Source of the DNA: Fictibacillus solisalsi | Lineage (GTDB): Bacteria; Bacillota; Bacilli; Bacillales; Fictibacillaceae | DNA: 64,000 nucleotides | Assembly (NCBI RefSeq): GCF_900103485.1 | Contig: NZ_FNHW01000003.1 | Coordinates: forward strand, 162,338 to 226,337 | Direction: 5' to 3' | In this document: positions 55,270 through 64,000 of the stretch, one piece after another | Position numbering within the stretch: the first letter of the stretch is position 1 | Layout: the number at the start of each line of letters is the position of its first letter | Position numbers and translations under genes: made by a program | The notes under the pieces: generated by a model | What the model was told of the DNA's origin: nothing | The model's database searches: none | The model's input: the letters and a program-made list of their open reading frames with translations, nothing else

Positions 55270-57426
55270 ATGAAATGTGAACAATGTAAAGTGAATCCTG
55301 CGACAATTCAAATGAACGTTTCTTTTAATCAACATAAACAACAGTTAACACTATGTGCAGATTGCTATCATAAAATTACTCAATCTATGAATACAACAGG
55401 AGGTATGAACCCTATGAACCAATTTTCATCCTTCGATGATTTCTTTAAACAAATGATGAACAACGGCATGAACTCAGGTTTTTCCGGCCAGCAATCCCAG
55501 CAGTCCCAACAGCAAGGTGGTGGCAGAGGCAGGGGCGGAGGTTTCCTTGACCAATTTGGCCGCAACATCAGCCAGGCTGCAAAAACCGGTCTCATCGACC
55601 CTGTGATCGGCCGTGAGGAAGAAATAAACCGTGTGATTGAAATTTTGAACCGTAGAAACAAAAACAATCCGGTTCTTATAGGGGAACCTGGGGTTGGTAA
55701 AACAGCTATTGCTGAAGGATTGGCATTGAAAATTGCCGAAGGTACAGTACCGTCCAAGCTTCTTTCCAAGGAAGTCTATTTGCTTGATGTAGCTTCTCTT
55801 GTAGCAGATACAGGTATTCGCGGACAATTTGAAGAGAGAATGAAGCAGCTGATTGCTGAGCTTCAAAAGCGTAAAAATGTCATTTTGTTCATTGACGAGA
55901 TTCATCAGATCGTCGGTGCAGGATCAGCCGAGGGATCAATGGACGCCGGCAATATTTTAAAACCGGCACTTGCCCGAGGCGAACTTCAACTGGTGGGTGC
56001 AACGACACTGAAAGAGTATCGCAAAATCGAAAAAGACGCGGCATTGGAGCGCCGTTTCCAACCGGTTATCGTTAACGAACCAACTCCTGAAAAGGCATTT
56101 GAAATTCTTAAGGGTCTAGCTCCGAAATATGAGCAGTACCATGAAGTGACATTTTCAGAAGATGTTTTAAGAGCGTGTGTAGCCTTGTCTCACCGCTATA
56201 TCCAGGACCGCTTCCTTCCCGATAAAGCAATCGATCTTATGGACGAAGCCGGTTCCAAAATCAACTTGCTTCATTCAGGCAATGAAACCTCTTCCATTGA
56301 AGAGCGTTTAGAGGAAATTTCAAAAGAAAAAGAACAGGCAGCAATGAATGAAAACTATGAGCTTGCTGCAAAACTCCGCCAGGAAGAGCTTCAATTGCAG
56401 GCAAAATTGAACGAGAATGAAGGCAAAGAAAAAGCGGCCGTTACCCTTGAAGATATTCAATCCATCGTTGAGCAAAAAACCGGTATTCCGGTTAAAAAAC
56501 TTCAGGAAGACGAACAGGCAAAAATGAAGGACTTGGCGAAGAACCTTTCCCAAAAAGTCATCGGACAGCAAGAAGCGGTTGAAAAAGTGTCCAAAGCCAT
56601 CCGCAGAAGCCGTGCCGGTCTGAAAGCGAAGAACCGTCCAATCGGATCCTTCCTGTTTGTCGGTCCGACAGGGGTAGGTAAAACCGAGTTGACCAAGTCA
56701 CTCGCAGAAGAATTATTTGGTGATAAGGAAGCCATGATCCGTCTTGACATGAGTGAATACATGGAGAAACATGCCGTATCCAAGCTTATCGGCTCACCTC
56801 CTGGATATGTCGGTCATGATGAAGCCGGACAATTGACTGAAATGGTTCGCCGCAAGCCGTACAGCATTATTTTGTTGGATGAAATTGAAAAAGCGCATCC
56901 CGATGTACAGCACATGTTCCTGCAAATCCTTGAGGATGGCCGCTTAACTGACAGCCAGGGCCGTACCGTATCCTTTAAAGATACAGTTATCATCATGACA
57001 AGCAATGCCGGCAGTGGTGTAAAGCAAACCAAAAAATTAGGATTTACCAACGAAGTCGCGGAAGTACAAAAAGAAACCAATATTCTTGATGCCATTGGTT
57101 CCTACTTCAAACCAGAATTTCTGAACCGTTTTGACAGCATTGTACAGTTCCAATCTCTAAAAGAAGGTGACCTTGTACAAATTGTTGACCTGATGCTTTC
57201 CGAACTGAAAGAGAACCTGGTGGAACAGGGAATCACAATCAATTTTACGGATGAAGCGAAGAAGAAAATAGCTGAATTGGGCTACCACCCAGCATTCGGT
57301 GCACGTCCGTTGCGCAGAGTGATTCAGGAAAAAGTAGAAGATGCCGTAGCAGATGTTTTACTGGATCAGGAAGAAAACAAAGCGTTAAAAGTAGATGTTC
57401 GTGAAAATGAATTAGTCGTAGAATAA
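55270..57426 (+). CDS. clpE: ATP-dependent protease ATPase subunit ClpE
   Basis: The 718-residue Hsp100 protein begins with the ClpE zinc finger (CxxC at 3/6 and CxxC at 29/32), then a Gln/Gly-rich linker, and two AAA+ domains with Walker A GEPGVGKT (about 138) and GPTGVGKT (about 465), a UVR-like coiled segment between them, and the C-terminal ClpB-D2 domain. It unfolds substrates for ClpP and helps reset CtsR after heat shock. The ATG follows AAGGAGG. The two CtsR boxes upstream fit this role. Confidence 0.96.
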   Translation: MKCEQCKVNPATIQMNVSFNQHKQQLTLCADCYHKITQSMNTTGGMNPMNQFSSFDDFFKQMMNNGMNSGFSGQQSQQSQQQGGGRGRGGGFLDQFGRNISQAAKTGLIDPVIGREEEINRVIEILNRRNKNNPVLIGEPGVGKTAIAEGLALKIAEGTVPSKLLSKEVYLLDVASLVADTGIRGQFEERMKQLIAELQKRKNVILFIDEIHQIVGAGSAEGSMDAGNILKPALARGELQLVGATTLKEYRKIEKDAALERRFQPVIVNEPTPEKAFEILKGLAPKYEQYHEVTFSEDVLRACVALSHRYIQDRFLPDKAIDLMDEAGSKINLLHSGNETSSIEERLEEISKEKEQAAMNENYELAAKLRQEELQLQAKLNENEGKEKAAVTLEDIQSIVEQKTGIPVKKLQEDEQAKMKDLAKNLSQKVIGQQEAVEKVSKAIRRSRAGLKAKNRPIGSFLFVGPTGVGKTELTKSLAEELFGDKEAMIRLDMSEYMEKHAVSKLIGSPPGYVGHDEAGQLTEMVRRKPYSIILLDEIEKAHPDVQHMFLQILEDGRLTDSQGRTVSFKDTVIIMTSNAGSGVKQTKKLGFTNEVAEVQKETNILDAIGSYFKPEFLNRFDSIVQFQSLKEGDLVQIVDLMLSELKENLVEQGITINFTDEAKKKIAELGYHPAFGARPLRRVIQEKVEDAVADVLLDQEENKALKVDVRENELVVE

Positions 57427-57432
57427 AAAAAG

Positions 57433-57462
57433 AGCCATGCGTGCTGACGCATGGCTTTTTTG
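57433..57462 (+). terminator. Terminator after clpE
   Basis: AGCCATGCGT 57433-57442 pairs with ACGCATGGCT 57447-57456, followed by TTTTTG. A TATAAT-like hexamer at 57462 follows on the plus strand. Confidence 0.9.
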
Positions 57463-57481
57463 TATAATTATGTGGGCAGAC

Positions 57482-57565
57482 TTAATCGTTGTCCTTGGAG
57501 CGAATAATGGTCAGCACTAGCATGGAAAAACCAATCATCAACGACATTGCTTCGAATACTGTCAT
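57482..57565 (-). CDS. Putative holin-like (Hol-Tox / BsrG-TxpA type) peptide, 27 residues
   Basis: The ATG at 57565 follows GGGGGAGGGA and gives MTVFEAMSLMIGFSMLVLTI and a short charged end, with a stop at 57482. The start MTV[F/Y]E[A/S][L/M]xLMI and single membrane span match the Hol-Tox family, to which type I toxins BsrG, TxpA and many unannotated small peptides of bacilli belong. It is too short for usual gene callers. It lies tail-to-tail opposite the clpE terminator. An antisense RNA gene would be expected to overlap. Confidence 0.7.
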   Translation of the reverse strand: MTVFEAMSLMIGFSMLVLTIIRSKDND

Positions 57566-57640
57566 ACCATTCCCTCCCCCTAATTGTTGGGCTAGAACGT
57601 TTTATTCGAATGAGCCGCAGTCCCTGTCTTATGTATTCCT

Positions 57641-57669
57641 ATTTTATCCCGATTGCCAATATATAACAA
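57641..57669 (-). promoter_or_regulatory. Possible promoter of the Hol-Tox peptide gene
   Basis: On the reverse strand TTGTTA (57669-57664) and TAAAAT (57646-57641) are separated by 17 bases, giving a leader of roughly 65-70 bases, as is common for type I toxin mRNAs. Confidence 0.5.
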
Positions 57670-57874
57670 GAATCGTTATAACTATTTCAAAACATTCCCA
57701 ATAGTTCAATGGTACTAATTTACCAACCGAAAAGTCAGTAAATTCAGACAAATTAAAGATTTGATATGGATTCGGGACCTTTTTACCACTACCGATTTAT
57801 GGGGATCTTGCTGCCATACAGCTGGCAGGAATTCTGAATGGCCATTTGTTACAATAGAGCGGGGAGGAATCCAA

Positions 57875-58141
57875 ATGCTTAAATATAAGCTGAACGTACT
57901 GGATGTTTTTGAGGTGAAAGAGCATTATATTGAAGGAACAAAGGAAGTACACATTGACACAGTGATTCTGAATCCGGATGGAAGCGAGTTTTACCGGGGA
58001 ATCACAGCGGTTAGGTTTAACACGCATGGTATTTACCCGCAATTGGACACCTTAAAAGGAATTTTTGACGATAAAAACAGCTTTATGGATTTTGTCAGTT
58101 ATTTGCGCCGCTATATTAAACAACAGGTGCGGTATTTGTAG
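57875..58141 (+). CDS. Hypothetical protein, 88 residues
   Basis: I do not recognise this family. The 88-residue soluble protein begins MLKYKLNVLDVFEVKEHYIEG and ends with a basic helix YLRRYIKQQVRYL. I chose ATG 57875 behind GGGGAGGAAT; the long upstream frame lacks a site. The following gene starts 14 bases later, so both are probably cotranscribed. Confidence 0.7.
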   Translation: MLKYKLNVLDVFEVKEHYIEGTKEVHIDTVILNPDGSEFYRGITAVRFNTHGIYPQLDTLKGIFDDKNSFMDFVSYLRRYIKQQVRYL

Positions 58142-58155
58142 GAAGGAGTAACAGC

Positions 58156-58776
58156 ATGAATTATGTATGGTATGCAAGTTATGGGTCAAACATGAATAAA
58201 GACAGGTTTTCCTGTTACATAGAAGGAAGACAGGCAGAAGGAAGCTCCGAACCGGAAAGAGGATGCAGGAACTGCAATCCTCCACTGGAAGATCGACCGG
58301 TTGAAATTGAATATCCGCTTTATTTTTCAAAGCAGGAAAGCAAATGGGGAGCAGGAGGAGTGGCTTTTATCGGCCATCAGCCCGCTGCTTCATCTAAAAC
58401 CATCGGCCGCATGTACTTAATCACAGAGGAGCAGTTTATGGATGTTGCTTCACAGGAGAACGGCATTGACGGGCTTGAGTTTGATTTTGAAAAGATTAAA
58501 GAAGCCCGTTTTCTTCCTTTGACAGAGGGATGGTATGGCACCATTGTTTATCTAGGAGATTGTGATGGCTATCCTATTTTCTCTTTTACCTCCAATCGTG
58601 ATATGGGGGAGGAAGAATATGTGGCTCCAGCTTCTGGGTATCTTCGTACCATTGCCAAAGGATTGAAGGCATTGGGAATGACGGATGAAGGAATTTTGGA
58701 TTATCTGGGGGAGAAAAACGGCCTTAAGAGCGCAAAAACGAGAGAGCAGATCAAGATAGATTCTGGACTAGCGTAA
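58156..58776 (+). CDS. AIG2/gamma-glutamylcyclotransferase-like protein
   Basis: The 206-residue protein opens with VWYASYGSNMNKDRF, the signature start of the GGCT-like (AIG2) fold, and has a following acidic region (about 145-165) that could hold the catalytic glutamate. Such proteins are often misannotated as histone deacetylases. The substrate is unknown. The start follows AGGAAGGAGTAACAGC, 14 bases after the previous gene. Confidence 0.75.
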   Translation: MNYVWYASYGSNMNKDRFSCYIEGRQAEGSSEPERGCRNCNPPLEDRPVEIEYPLYFSKQESKWGAGGVAFIGHQPAASSKTIGRMYLITEEQFMDVASQENGIDGLEFDFEKIKEARFLPLTEGWYGTIVYLGDCDGYPIFSFTSNRDMGEEEYVAPASGYLRTIAKGLKALGMTDEGILDYLGEKNGLKSAKTREQIKIDSGLA

Positions 58777-58896
58777 AGGTCTTAGTTATATTGGTCTGAT
58801 ATTGAATGTTAACGGTAAAATAGGCACCAAGACGCAAGTCTCTAGATGCTTACACAATGGTGGAAAAGGTGAGATAATGTAATCCCCTATACATAT

Positions 58897-58931
58897 GAGA
58901 TGCCTTGACCAGGGCATCTCTATTTTTTTTG
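58897..58931 (+). terminator. Terminator downstream of the AIG2-like gene
   Basis: GAGATGCC 58897-58904 pairs with GGCATCTC 58913-58920, with TATTTTTTTT after. It lies 120 bases beyond the stop, with a small hairpin region AGAC-GCAA-GTCT at 58830-58841 between. Confidence 0.9.
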
Positions 58932-58942
58932 CAAACACCAAA

Positions 58943-58971
58943 AAGCACTGTCCAGGACAAGGACAGTGCTT
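58943..58971 (-). terminator. Terminator of the second GDSL esterase gene
   Basis: AAGCACTGTCC 58943-58953 pairs with GGACAGTGCTT 58961-58971. On the reverse strand it overlaps the stop codon and is followed by TTTTGGTG. Confidence 0.85.
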
Positions 58972-59797
58972 ATTTCTGCTGATAAGGTGCTTCCAAGGTT
59001 TTAATCATTTGTTTAGCAATCATTTCATGGCCTTTATCATTGGGATGAATGGCATCGTAAATCCATTCTTTTCTGTTTTCAGGTTTCAGTACCTCACTGC
59101 TCGGGATGACAATCGATGGTTTATTGTTGGCAGTGGTTTCGTAGGCGATCAGATTCCAGTCATTCAATAACTTTTTCGTGGCAGGAAAAAAAGTCTCCTC
59201 TGAGTCTACCGCGTTGTACAATTCGTTGTATACAAGGATGGCGTCAGGATTTTCTTTTCGGATGATGGAAAAGATCTTTACCAGATTATCCTTATAGGAT
59301 GATTTAACATTGGCGTAATCCTGCAGTGCTTTAACCGGCCCTTCCTGTAATGCGAGTTTAACGAGATCATTGCCCCCAATATTGATCGTAATCAAATCTG
59401 CCGAATGAATCCGCTCCTTCATATCAGGGGTGGATAAAATTCTGAGCAGGTCGCCGCTTGTTGCCCCGGATATGCCCTGGTTATCCAGAATCGCTTTCTT
59501 TCCTGTAAGCGAGGATAACTCATCATTGGCTATTTTGATAAACCCACCTTCAGTCGATCCCCGTCCCTGAATGACTGAATCTCCCAGGGCAAGATGATGA
59601 ATGGCCTTCCCGGGAAGGTTTCTTAAGTGGCCGATATAGGAAACATTATGGGATTCAGGCTTATCGGCTGAGTCCTGTATAGCGGCATTTTGCGCTTTCA
59701 AACGGTCAATTTTAAATTGAGGATAATAATACCATCCCCCGACAGAGACAATTATCAAACCTAAAAGGATGAGCGCCAGCCATAGCCATTTCTTCAT
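58970..59797 (-). CDS. GDSL/SGNH-hydrolase, membrane-anchored (second copy)
   Basis: The 275-residue protein has an N-terminal anchor (about 4-22) and SGNH blocks LALGDSVIQG (Ser about 74), the block II glycine in ISGATSG, NIGGNDLVKLAL, and YDAIHPNDKGHEM with the Asp/His pair. It is the same fold as the protein at 17705 but distinct in sequence, and stands alone. An extracytoplasmic lipase or esterase. Confidence 0.88.
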   Translation of the reverse strand: MKKWLWLALILLGLIIVSVGGWYYYPQFKIDRLKAQNAAIQDSADKPESHNVSYIGHLRNLPGKAIHHLALGDSVIQGRGSTEGGFIKIANDELSSLTGKKAILDNQGISGATSGDLLRILSTPDMKERIHSADLITINIGGNDLVKLALQEGPVKALQDYANVKSSYKDNLVKIFSIIRKENPDAILVYNELYNAVDSEETFFPATKKLLNDWNLIAYETTANNKPSIVIPSSEVLKPENRKEWIYDAIHPNDKGHEMIAKQMIKTLEAPYQQK

Positions 59798-59953
59798 ATG
59801 CTGCCCCCTTTCAAGGTCCCCATTTTAAACCATTTCTCCCTCTCCTATCAATATATTAGCATGAAAGAAACATATGAGAGCGATATATGACTGGAAATTT
59901 AAGGAGAAGGAAAACAGCCAGACCATACAGAATGGATTAAAAAAGGGGGAGTG

Positions 59954-62356
59954 ATGGTGGAAACTGCCGTTCAAATTGAAAAACAGCGTCCTAAAAGGAG
60001 CCGCTGGAAGAAAACAGCCATGATCATGATAACAGGGGTTCTCATAATCCTTGTGATTTCAGGGACAGCCGCTTATTGGCTCATGAGAAAAAGTCTCCCG
60101 GTGACCACCGGGACAGAAACGATTTCTTCACTAACTTCTCCAGTGAACGCCTACAGAGATAAAAATGGTGTACCGCATATTGTAGCCAAAAATCTGAAGG
60201 ACTTGTATATGGCGCAAGGCTATGTAACGGCTCAGGAACGGATGTTTCAAATGGACTTAAGCAGACGACAGGCCTCAGGGCAATTAAGTGAGGTGATTGG
60301 TGAAAAGACAGTGGAGAAAGACCGTTTTTTTAGAACGATGGGTTTGCGCAGGGCAGCAGAGGCCTCCTTCGAGGTATATTCTCCGGAGGCCAAAAAAGTA
60401 TTGCAATGGTATGCGGACGGTGTGAATGCCTATTTGAAGGAAGCAAAAAAGAAAAAGGCACTGCCGATCGAATTTACGCTTGTGGGCTATGAGCCGAAGA
60501 AATGGACACCGGTCGATTCGCTGACCATTGGAAAATACATGGCTTTTGATCTTGGGGGGCATTGGGAAGGGCAGGCCTTCCGACAATATCTGATTCAGCA
60601 CTTTCCAAAAGAAAAGGCATTGGATCTTTTCCCGTCTTATCCGGAAAACGGAGCGGAAATCATTGGTAAGGCTATGGAAACAAAAATAGACATCAAGACC
60701 CGCCTTGCGAGCGCGGTCGTACCAAACGAGTATAATGGTTCTAATAACTGGGTTGTAGCCGGGAAGAAAACAAAATCGGGCAAGCCCTATTTGGCTGATG
60801 ACCCGCATCTTGGTCTCGCCACACCCTCCATCTGGTTTGAAACACAGTTGAAGGCACCAGGTATGAATGTAAGTGGGGTGGTATTTGCCGGCGTACCCGG
60901 GATTATCGTCGGTCATAACACCAAGGTGGCCTGGGGAGTGACGAATGTAAGCCCTGATGTGCAGGATTTATATATTGAAAAAAGAAATCCCATAAACCCT
61001 GAAGAATTTCTTTATGAAGGAAAATGGGAAAAAGCGAAGATTATTGAGGAAAATATAAAAGTAAAGGACCACAAAACCATTCCCTACAAGGTAACGGTTA
61101 CCCGGCATGGTCCGATCATGTCGGAATTTGCTCTCGATAAAAAGGAAGATACCGTCTTATCCCTGAAGTGGACGGCGCTTGAACCCTCCACTGAGCTTCA
61201 GGCCGTACTGATGTTTAATAAAGCGGAGAACTGGAACCAGTTTAAGAAAGCGCTTACGTACTTTCATACCCCTGCCCAGAATTTTGTCTTTGCTTCCCAG
61301 GATGGTACGATTGCTTACCGCGCCAACGGACTAATTCCCATTCGCGGTGAAAAATACGCTTCAGTACCGGTGCCCGGTTGGGATAAGAAATATGAGTGGA
61401 AAGGCTACATTCCATGGGGAAAGCTGCCAACGGTTGTTAATCCGAAGGAAGGTTTCATTGCCACCGCGAACAATAAAGTTATCGGGGAGAATTACCATTA
61501 CCATATTACAGATTCATGGGCACAGCCCTACCGGGAACAGAGGATTAAGGATGTGCTTTCTTCAAAGGAAAAGCTGTCAGTGAAAGACATGAAAATGCTC
61601 CAATTTGACAGGAAAAACCTGCAGGCAGAAGAAATGCTTCCTATTCTTCTGCCGCTGATTGAAAGGGATAAGCTGGATCCAAACGAGAAGAAAGCACTGC
61701 AGATTTTGAAGGACTGGAATCATAAGGATGATAAAGAACGTGCTGCACCTTTACTGTTTAATTTATGGATGCAGGAATTCAGCAACGTGCTGTTTGAAAA
61801 AAAGATTGATCAAAAGATGATGAATCTTTTTGATGGAAAAGCTCAAGTGGTGGATGAACTTATTCGTCGTGCGACTAAAGGACAGGAAGGACCCTGGGTG
61901 AAGGAAGCTGGCGGATTGCAAGCTGTCTCCAACCGGTCATTTTCACGAACGGTAAAGGAAGTAGAAAACATACAGGGTGAGGACACGGAGAAGTGGAATT
62001 GGGGAGCTTATCATACCCTTCCTTTTGATCATCCACTCGCAGCGATTAAACCGCTTAATCTGCTGTTTAATCCGAAAGAGACGGAGATGGGCGGCAGCCG
62101 GGTGACGGTCGGAGCGGCAGGCTGGGACCCTGCGACAGGAAAAGTAAATCACGGAGCCGCCTGGCGGACGGTCGTCGATCTCTCGGACCTGTCCAAATCC
62201 TATAATGTCGTCGGTCCAGGGCAATCCGGACATGTGCTGAGCAAGTGGTACGACAACCAGATCAAGGATTGGACGACGGGAAACTATCATGTAACCAATA
62301 CAAAGGAAGCTTCCTTTAAAAGCGAAGAAAAACTTGTTCTTACCCCGGATCAATAA
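59954..62356 (+). CDS. Penicillin acylase family hydrolase (S45, Ntn)
   Basis: The 800-residue protein has a membrane anchor (about 20-45). The alpha and beta chains are predicted to be made by self-cleavage before Ser in YNGSNNWVVAGKKTKSGKPYLADDPHL (Ser about residue 263), the Ntn nucleophile. VTVTRHGPIMSE and LQAVSNRSFSRTVKE are also as in the family. Members cleave N-acyl bonds, including beta-lactam side chains and acyl-homoserine lactones. The start is among GTG 59951, ATG 59954 or GTG 59957 behind GGGGGAG; the choice changes one or two residues. Confidence 0.9.
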   Translation: MVETAVQIEKQRPKRSRWKKTAMIMITGVLIILVISGTAAYWLMRKSLPVTTGTETISSLTSPVNAYRDKNGVPHIVAKNLKDLYMAQGYVTAQERMFQMDLSRRQASGQLSEVIGEKTVEKDRFFRTMGLRRAAEASFEVYSPEAKKVLQWYADGVNAYLKEAKKKKALPIEFTLVGYEPKKWTPVDSLTIGKYMAFDLGGHWEGQAFRQYLIQHFPKEKALDLFPSYPENGAEIIGKAMETKIDIKTRLASAVVPNEYNGSNNWVVAGKKTKSGKPYLADDPHLGLATPSIWFETQLKAPGMNVSGVVFAGVPGIIVGHNTKVAWGVTNVSPDVQDLYIEKRNPINPEEFLYEGKWEKAKIIEENIKVKDHKTIPYKVTVTRHGPIMSEFALDKKEDTVLSLKWTALEPSTELQAVLMFNKAENWNQFKKALTYFHTPAQNFVFASQDGTIAYRANGLIPIRGEKYASVPVPGWDKKYEWKGYIPWGKLPTVVNPKEGFIATANNKVIGENYHYHITDSWAQPYREQRIKDVLSSKEKLSVKDMKMLQFDRKNLQAEEMLPILLPLIERDKLDPNEKKALQILKDWNHKDDKERAAPLLFNLWMQEFSNVLFEKKIDQKMMNLFDGKAQVVDELIRRATKGQEGPWVKEAGGLQAVSNRSFSRTVKEVENIQGEDTEKWNWGAYHTLPFDHPLAAIKPLNLLFNPKETEMGGSRVTVGAAGWDPATGKVNHGAAWRTVVDLSDLSKSYNVVGPGQSGHVLSKWYDNQIKDWTTGNYHVTNTKEASFKSEEKLVLTPDQ

Positions 62357-62358
62357 AA

Positions 62359-62394
62359 CAACCCCCCGGCTCTTTTGAGCAGGGGGGTTGTTTT
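62359..62394. terminator. Bidirectional terminator after the penicillin acylase gene
   Basis: CAACCCCCC 62359-62367 pairs with GGGGGGTTG 62382-62390, with A before and T after. The convergent DUF1206 gene ends at it. Confidence 0.9.
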
Positions 62395-63247
62395 AAGGGT
62401 CGAGCCTTCTGAAGCGTGCTTCAAAGAGCAAATAAACGCCGTAGGCTACGAGACCGAGAGCTACTATGGTCAGGAGAACCTGCCCATAGGGCTGTTTAAC
62501 AAGCTCCGCAAGTGCTCCGTCCAGTCCCTTCGTCTCATCAGGGTCAGCCTGGACGGCTGAACGGATGAGAAAGATGCCCATAATGGCAAAAACCACACCA
62601 TGTGCACTAATGCCGAACTTGCCGATATATCGTGCGGTCCTCCATTCCTTTTGATTCATTTCTTCACGCTTTAGCACGTTTAGATATTTTTCTTTATAGG
62701 CTTTATAAAAGTTAAATAAACCCACACCAATAATGATGGCGCCAAGAAGACCGATAATAAACTGGCCAAAAGGCTGTGCAAGGACTTTAGCTGAAAGTGT
62801 CTGATATTTCTCACTTGATGAACCTGAACTCGCTCTGAATATGATCTTGACAGCACTAACACAAAGGCCAATATAGATGCCTGCAACTATAAGATAGCTG
62901 ATCCGGGCTATCCAGCCCTTTGCGTCCTTGCCTTTATGCTCGGGATCAAAGATTGCCATAATGATTTGCCACAGCGCATAGCCGGCGAGTCCGATAGCAA
63001 GCACCGCGAGGATCACTGAACCGAACGGCTGCTTGGCGACGGTGTAAAGAGCTCCGGAAGAAGTAGTCAATTTGCCGCTTAAACCAAACGCAGTCATGAC
63101 GGCGAGTACTCCGATGAGAATATAAACTGCACCTTTCGACAGGTGGCCAAACCGGGCCATGCGAACGATCCATGGCTCGGCTTCTTCTTTGTATTCTTCT
63201 GCTTTTCTTTCAGCGTGTTCTTTGTGCTGTGACAAATCTTTATCCAT
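62393..63247 (-). CDS. DUF1206 membrane protein with three repeats
   Basis: The 284-residue protein has six membrane segments formed by three copies of a two-segment DUF1206 module (starting near RFGHLSKGAVYILIG, RISYLIVAGIYIGL and KFGISAHGVVFAIMG). The N-terminus is highly charged. The family's function is unknown; several members are linked to stress. The start ATG follows GAAAGGGG. Confidence 0.88.
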   Translation of the reverse strand: MDKDLSQHKEHAERKAEEYKEEAEPWIVRMARFGHLSKGAVYILIGVLAVMTAFGLSGKLTTSSGALYTVAKQPFGSVILAVLAIGLAGYALWQIIMAIFDPEHKGKDAKGWIARISYLIVAGIYIGLCVSAVKIIFRASSGSSSEKYQTLSAKVLAQPFGQFIIGLLGAIIIGVGLFNFYKAYKEKYLNVLKREEMNQKEWRTARYIGKFGISAHGVVFAIMGIFLIRSAVQADPDETKGLDGALAELVKQPYGQVLLTIVALGLVAYGVYLLFEARFRRLDP

Positions 63248-63397
63248 AGGGGTTCCCCTTTCAAAGGTTCTATGTACCTAGTACCCATTTTCACCAATTC
63301 ATCAAACTAACAGACAGCTGTCCACACCCATATTCCATTATTTGCATACCCTATGAAGAAAACCTTATGTAATTTGAACAAAAAGGGAGGGGTATCC

Positions 63398-63805
63398 ATG
63401 AAAGAACATTATTATGGCTTATGCTGTCAATATATGGGGCAGGATGTTGAAATTTTAACCCAAGATGGCGGCCGCTACGTAGGAACCATCCAAAATGTTG
63501 ACGCGGAAAATGTTTATTTGCTTCCCCATCAGGATGATGGTACGGGAAGGTTTTTTCCCTTATTGGGTGCAGGGCTGATCGGTCTTGGACTCGGTACTAT
63601 TGCGGGCTTTGCACTCGCTCCGCGTCCACCAGTTGCCTTTGGCTACGGTTATGGTTACGGAGGGGTGGCCCCGTTCCCAGGCGCTTATGGAGGCGTGCCG
63701 GGAGGATTTGGCGGTTTCCCTGGTGGGTATGGCGGCTTCCCTGGTGGGTATGGCGGCTTCCCTGGTGGGTATGGCGGCTTTCCCGGCGGCTTTGGAGGCT
63801 TCTAA
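63398..63805 (+). CDS. Sm-like domain protein with glycine-rich repeats
   Basis: The 135-residue protein has an N-terminal module GQDVEILTQDGGRYVGTIQNVDAENVYLLP, which resembles an Sm/LSm beta-barrel strand pattern, then a hydrophobic glycine stretch (LLGAGLIGLGLGTIAGFALAP) and a C-terminal run of GGFPGGY-type repeats. The DNA of the repeats shows an 18-base unit with nearly identical copies from about 63711. Similar glycine-rich proteins occur in Bacillus spore coats or surfaces, which is only a guess here. I chose ATG 63398 behind GGGAGGGG; the frame extends upstream to 63353. Confidence 0.6.
   Translation: MKEHYYGLCCQYMGQDVEILTQDGGRYVGTIQNVDAENVYLLPHQDDGTGRFFPLLGAGLIGLGLGTIAGFALAPRPPVAFGYGYGYGGVAPFPGAYGGVPGGFGGFPGGYGGFPGGYGGFPGGYGGFPGGFGGF
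63711..63800 (+). repeat. 18-base tandem repeat coding for GGFPGGY
   Basis: The unit ggcttccctggtgggtat occurs three times in near-identical form, with degenerate copies on both sides, in frame in the glycine-rich gene. Copy number is likely to vary between strains by slippage. Confidence 0.85.
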
Positions 63806-63816
63806 ATGCACATATG

Positions 63817-63852
63817 AAAAACTCATCGACCATGGCGATGGGTTTTCTTTTT
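63817..63852 (+). terminator. Terminator after the glycine-rich gene
   Basis: AAAAC-t-CATCG and CGATG-g-GTTTT pair around a short loop, followed by CTTTTTT. Confidence 0.8.
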
Positions 63853-64000
63853 TCCCGGGAAGAATAAAATTTCTGCATGTCGTACAGACTTGACATTATG
63901 GCGGAAAAACTGTACTATTTTTTCCATAATCGAAGATCATAACGCAATGACAGACCAATAGTATCTGAGCCTCTTTAGATGAAGCGAACCGGGGATGGTG
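63853..64000. other. Window end, no gene seen
   Basis: The last 150 bases hold no supported gene. TTGACA at 63890 is a possible -35 element for a gene beyond the window. Confidence 0.4.

Noticed and set aside
63853..64000. Riboswitch start at the window end
   Set aside because: GAAGCGAACCGGGGATGG looks motif-like but the sequence is cut off and no pairing can be shown.

Overview
The window reads as one continuous stretch of chromosome from a low-GC, endospore-forming member of the Bacillaceae. The support for this is: a HutP-regulated hut operon, KtrAB behind a c-di-AMP (ydaO-type) leader, CtsR-boxed clpE, WalR-type boxes in front of cell-wall enzymes, a SigY-like ECF cassette, a Spo0E-like phosphatase, an HBsu-like HU protein, a cytoplasmic multi-PAS kinase of the sporulation-kinase type, and strong AGGAGG ribosome sites. 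I see no rRNA, tRNA, phage block, insertion sequence or CRISPR array. Species cannot be fixed from sequence reading alone.

Layout. 1-3.4 kb: end of a cardiolipin synthase, a first undecaprenyl-diphosphatase, and riboswitch-controlled ktrAB. 3.4-5.4 kb: amino-acid permease and an unknown protein. 5.5-11.6 kb: hutP-hutH-hutU-hutI-hutG with a HutP-type antitermination site before hutH; no hutM follows. 11.6-18.5 kb: membrane genes (acyltransferase, AI-2E-type exporter, YihY, YjbE/TerC with a structured leader) and a lipase-ABC operon. 18.7-21.4 kb: a tandemly repeated structured element that I do not recognise, ahead of a formate/nitrite channel and a YteA-like protein. 21.5-24.1 kb: PAP2 phosphatase, NlpC/P60 endopeptidase and two small proteins. 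24.3-33.0 kb: carbohydrate island with a GH2 glycosidase and two convergent CUT1 ABC importers. 33.3-40.5 kb: DJ-1-like protein, small YtzI-like protein, AlkA, CBS protein, acetyltransferase, second UppP, 3D-domain wall protein, aldo-keto reductase, Spo0E-like and holin-like proteins. 40.6-49.5 kb: SWIM/SNF2 pair, SigY-like cassette, SDR, HU, PAS kinase. 49.5-54.4 kb: MarR-EmrB-EmrA efflux operon, a 22-residue membrane peptide gene, FAD oxidase. 54.5-64 kb: BsuPI lipoprotein, clpE, a putative type I (holin-like) toxin, AIG2/GGCT-like protein, second GDSL esterase, penicillin acylase, DUF1206 protein and a glycine-rich protein.

How the parts work together. The hut operon degrades histidine to glutamate and formamide under HutP. 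KtrAB imports potassium and is shut off by c-di-AMP. The two wall proteins at 22.7 and 38.2 kb share an N-terminal peptidoglycan-binding module and both have WalR-type boxes, which suggests joint control with growth. The GH2 enzyme and two importers (neither with its own ATPase) look like a glycan-utilisation island.

The most promising undescribed material is the triple RNA/mini-ORF repeat at 19.30-19.64 kb. After it come the terC leader element, the putative toxin opposite the clpE terminator, the 22-residue peptide gene and the Sm-like/glycine-rich protein.
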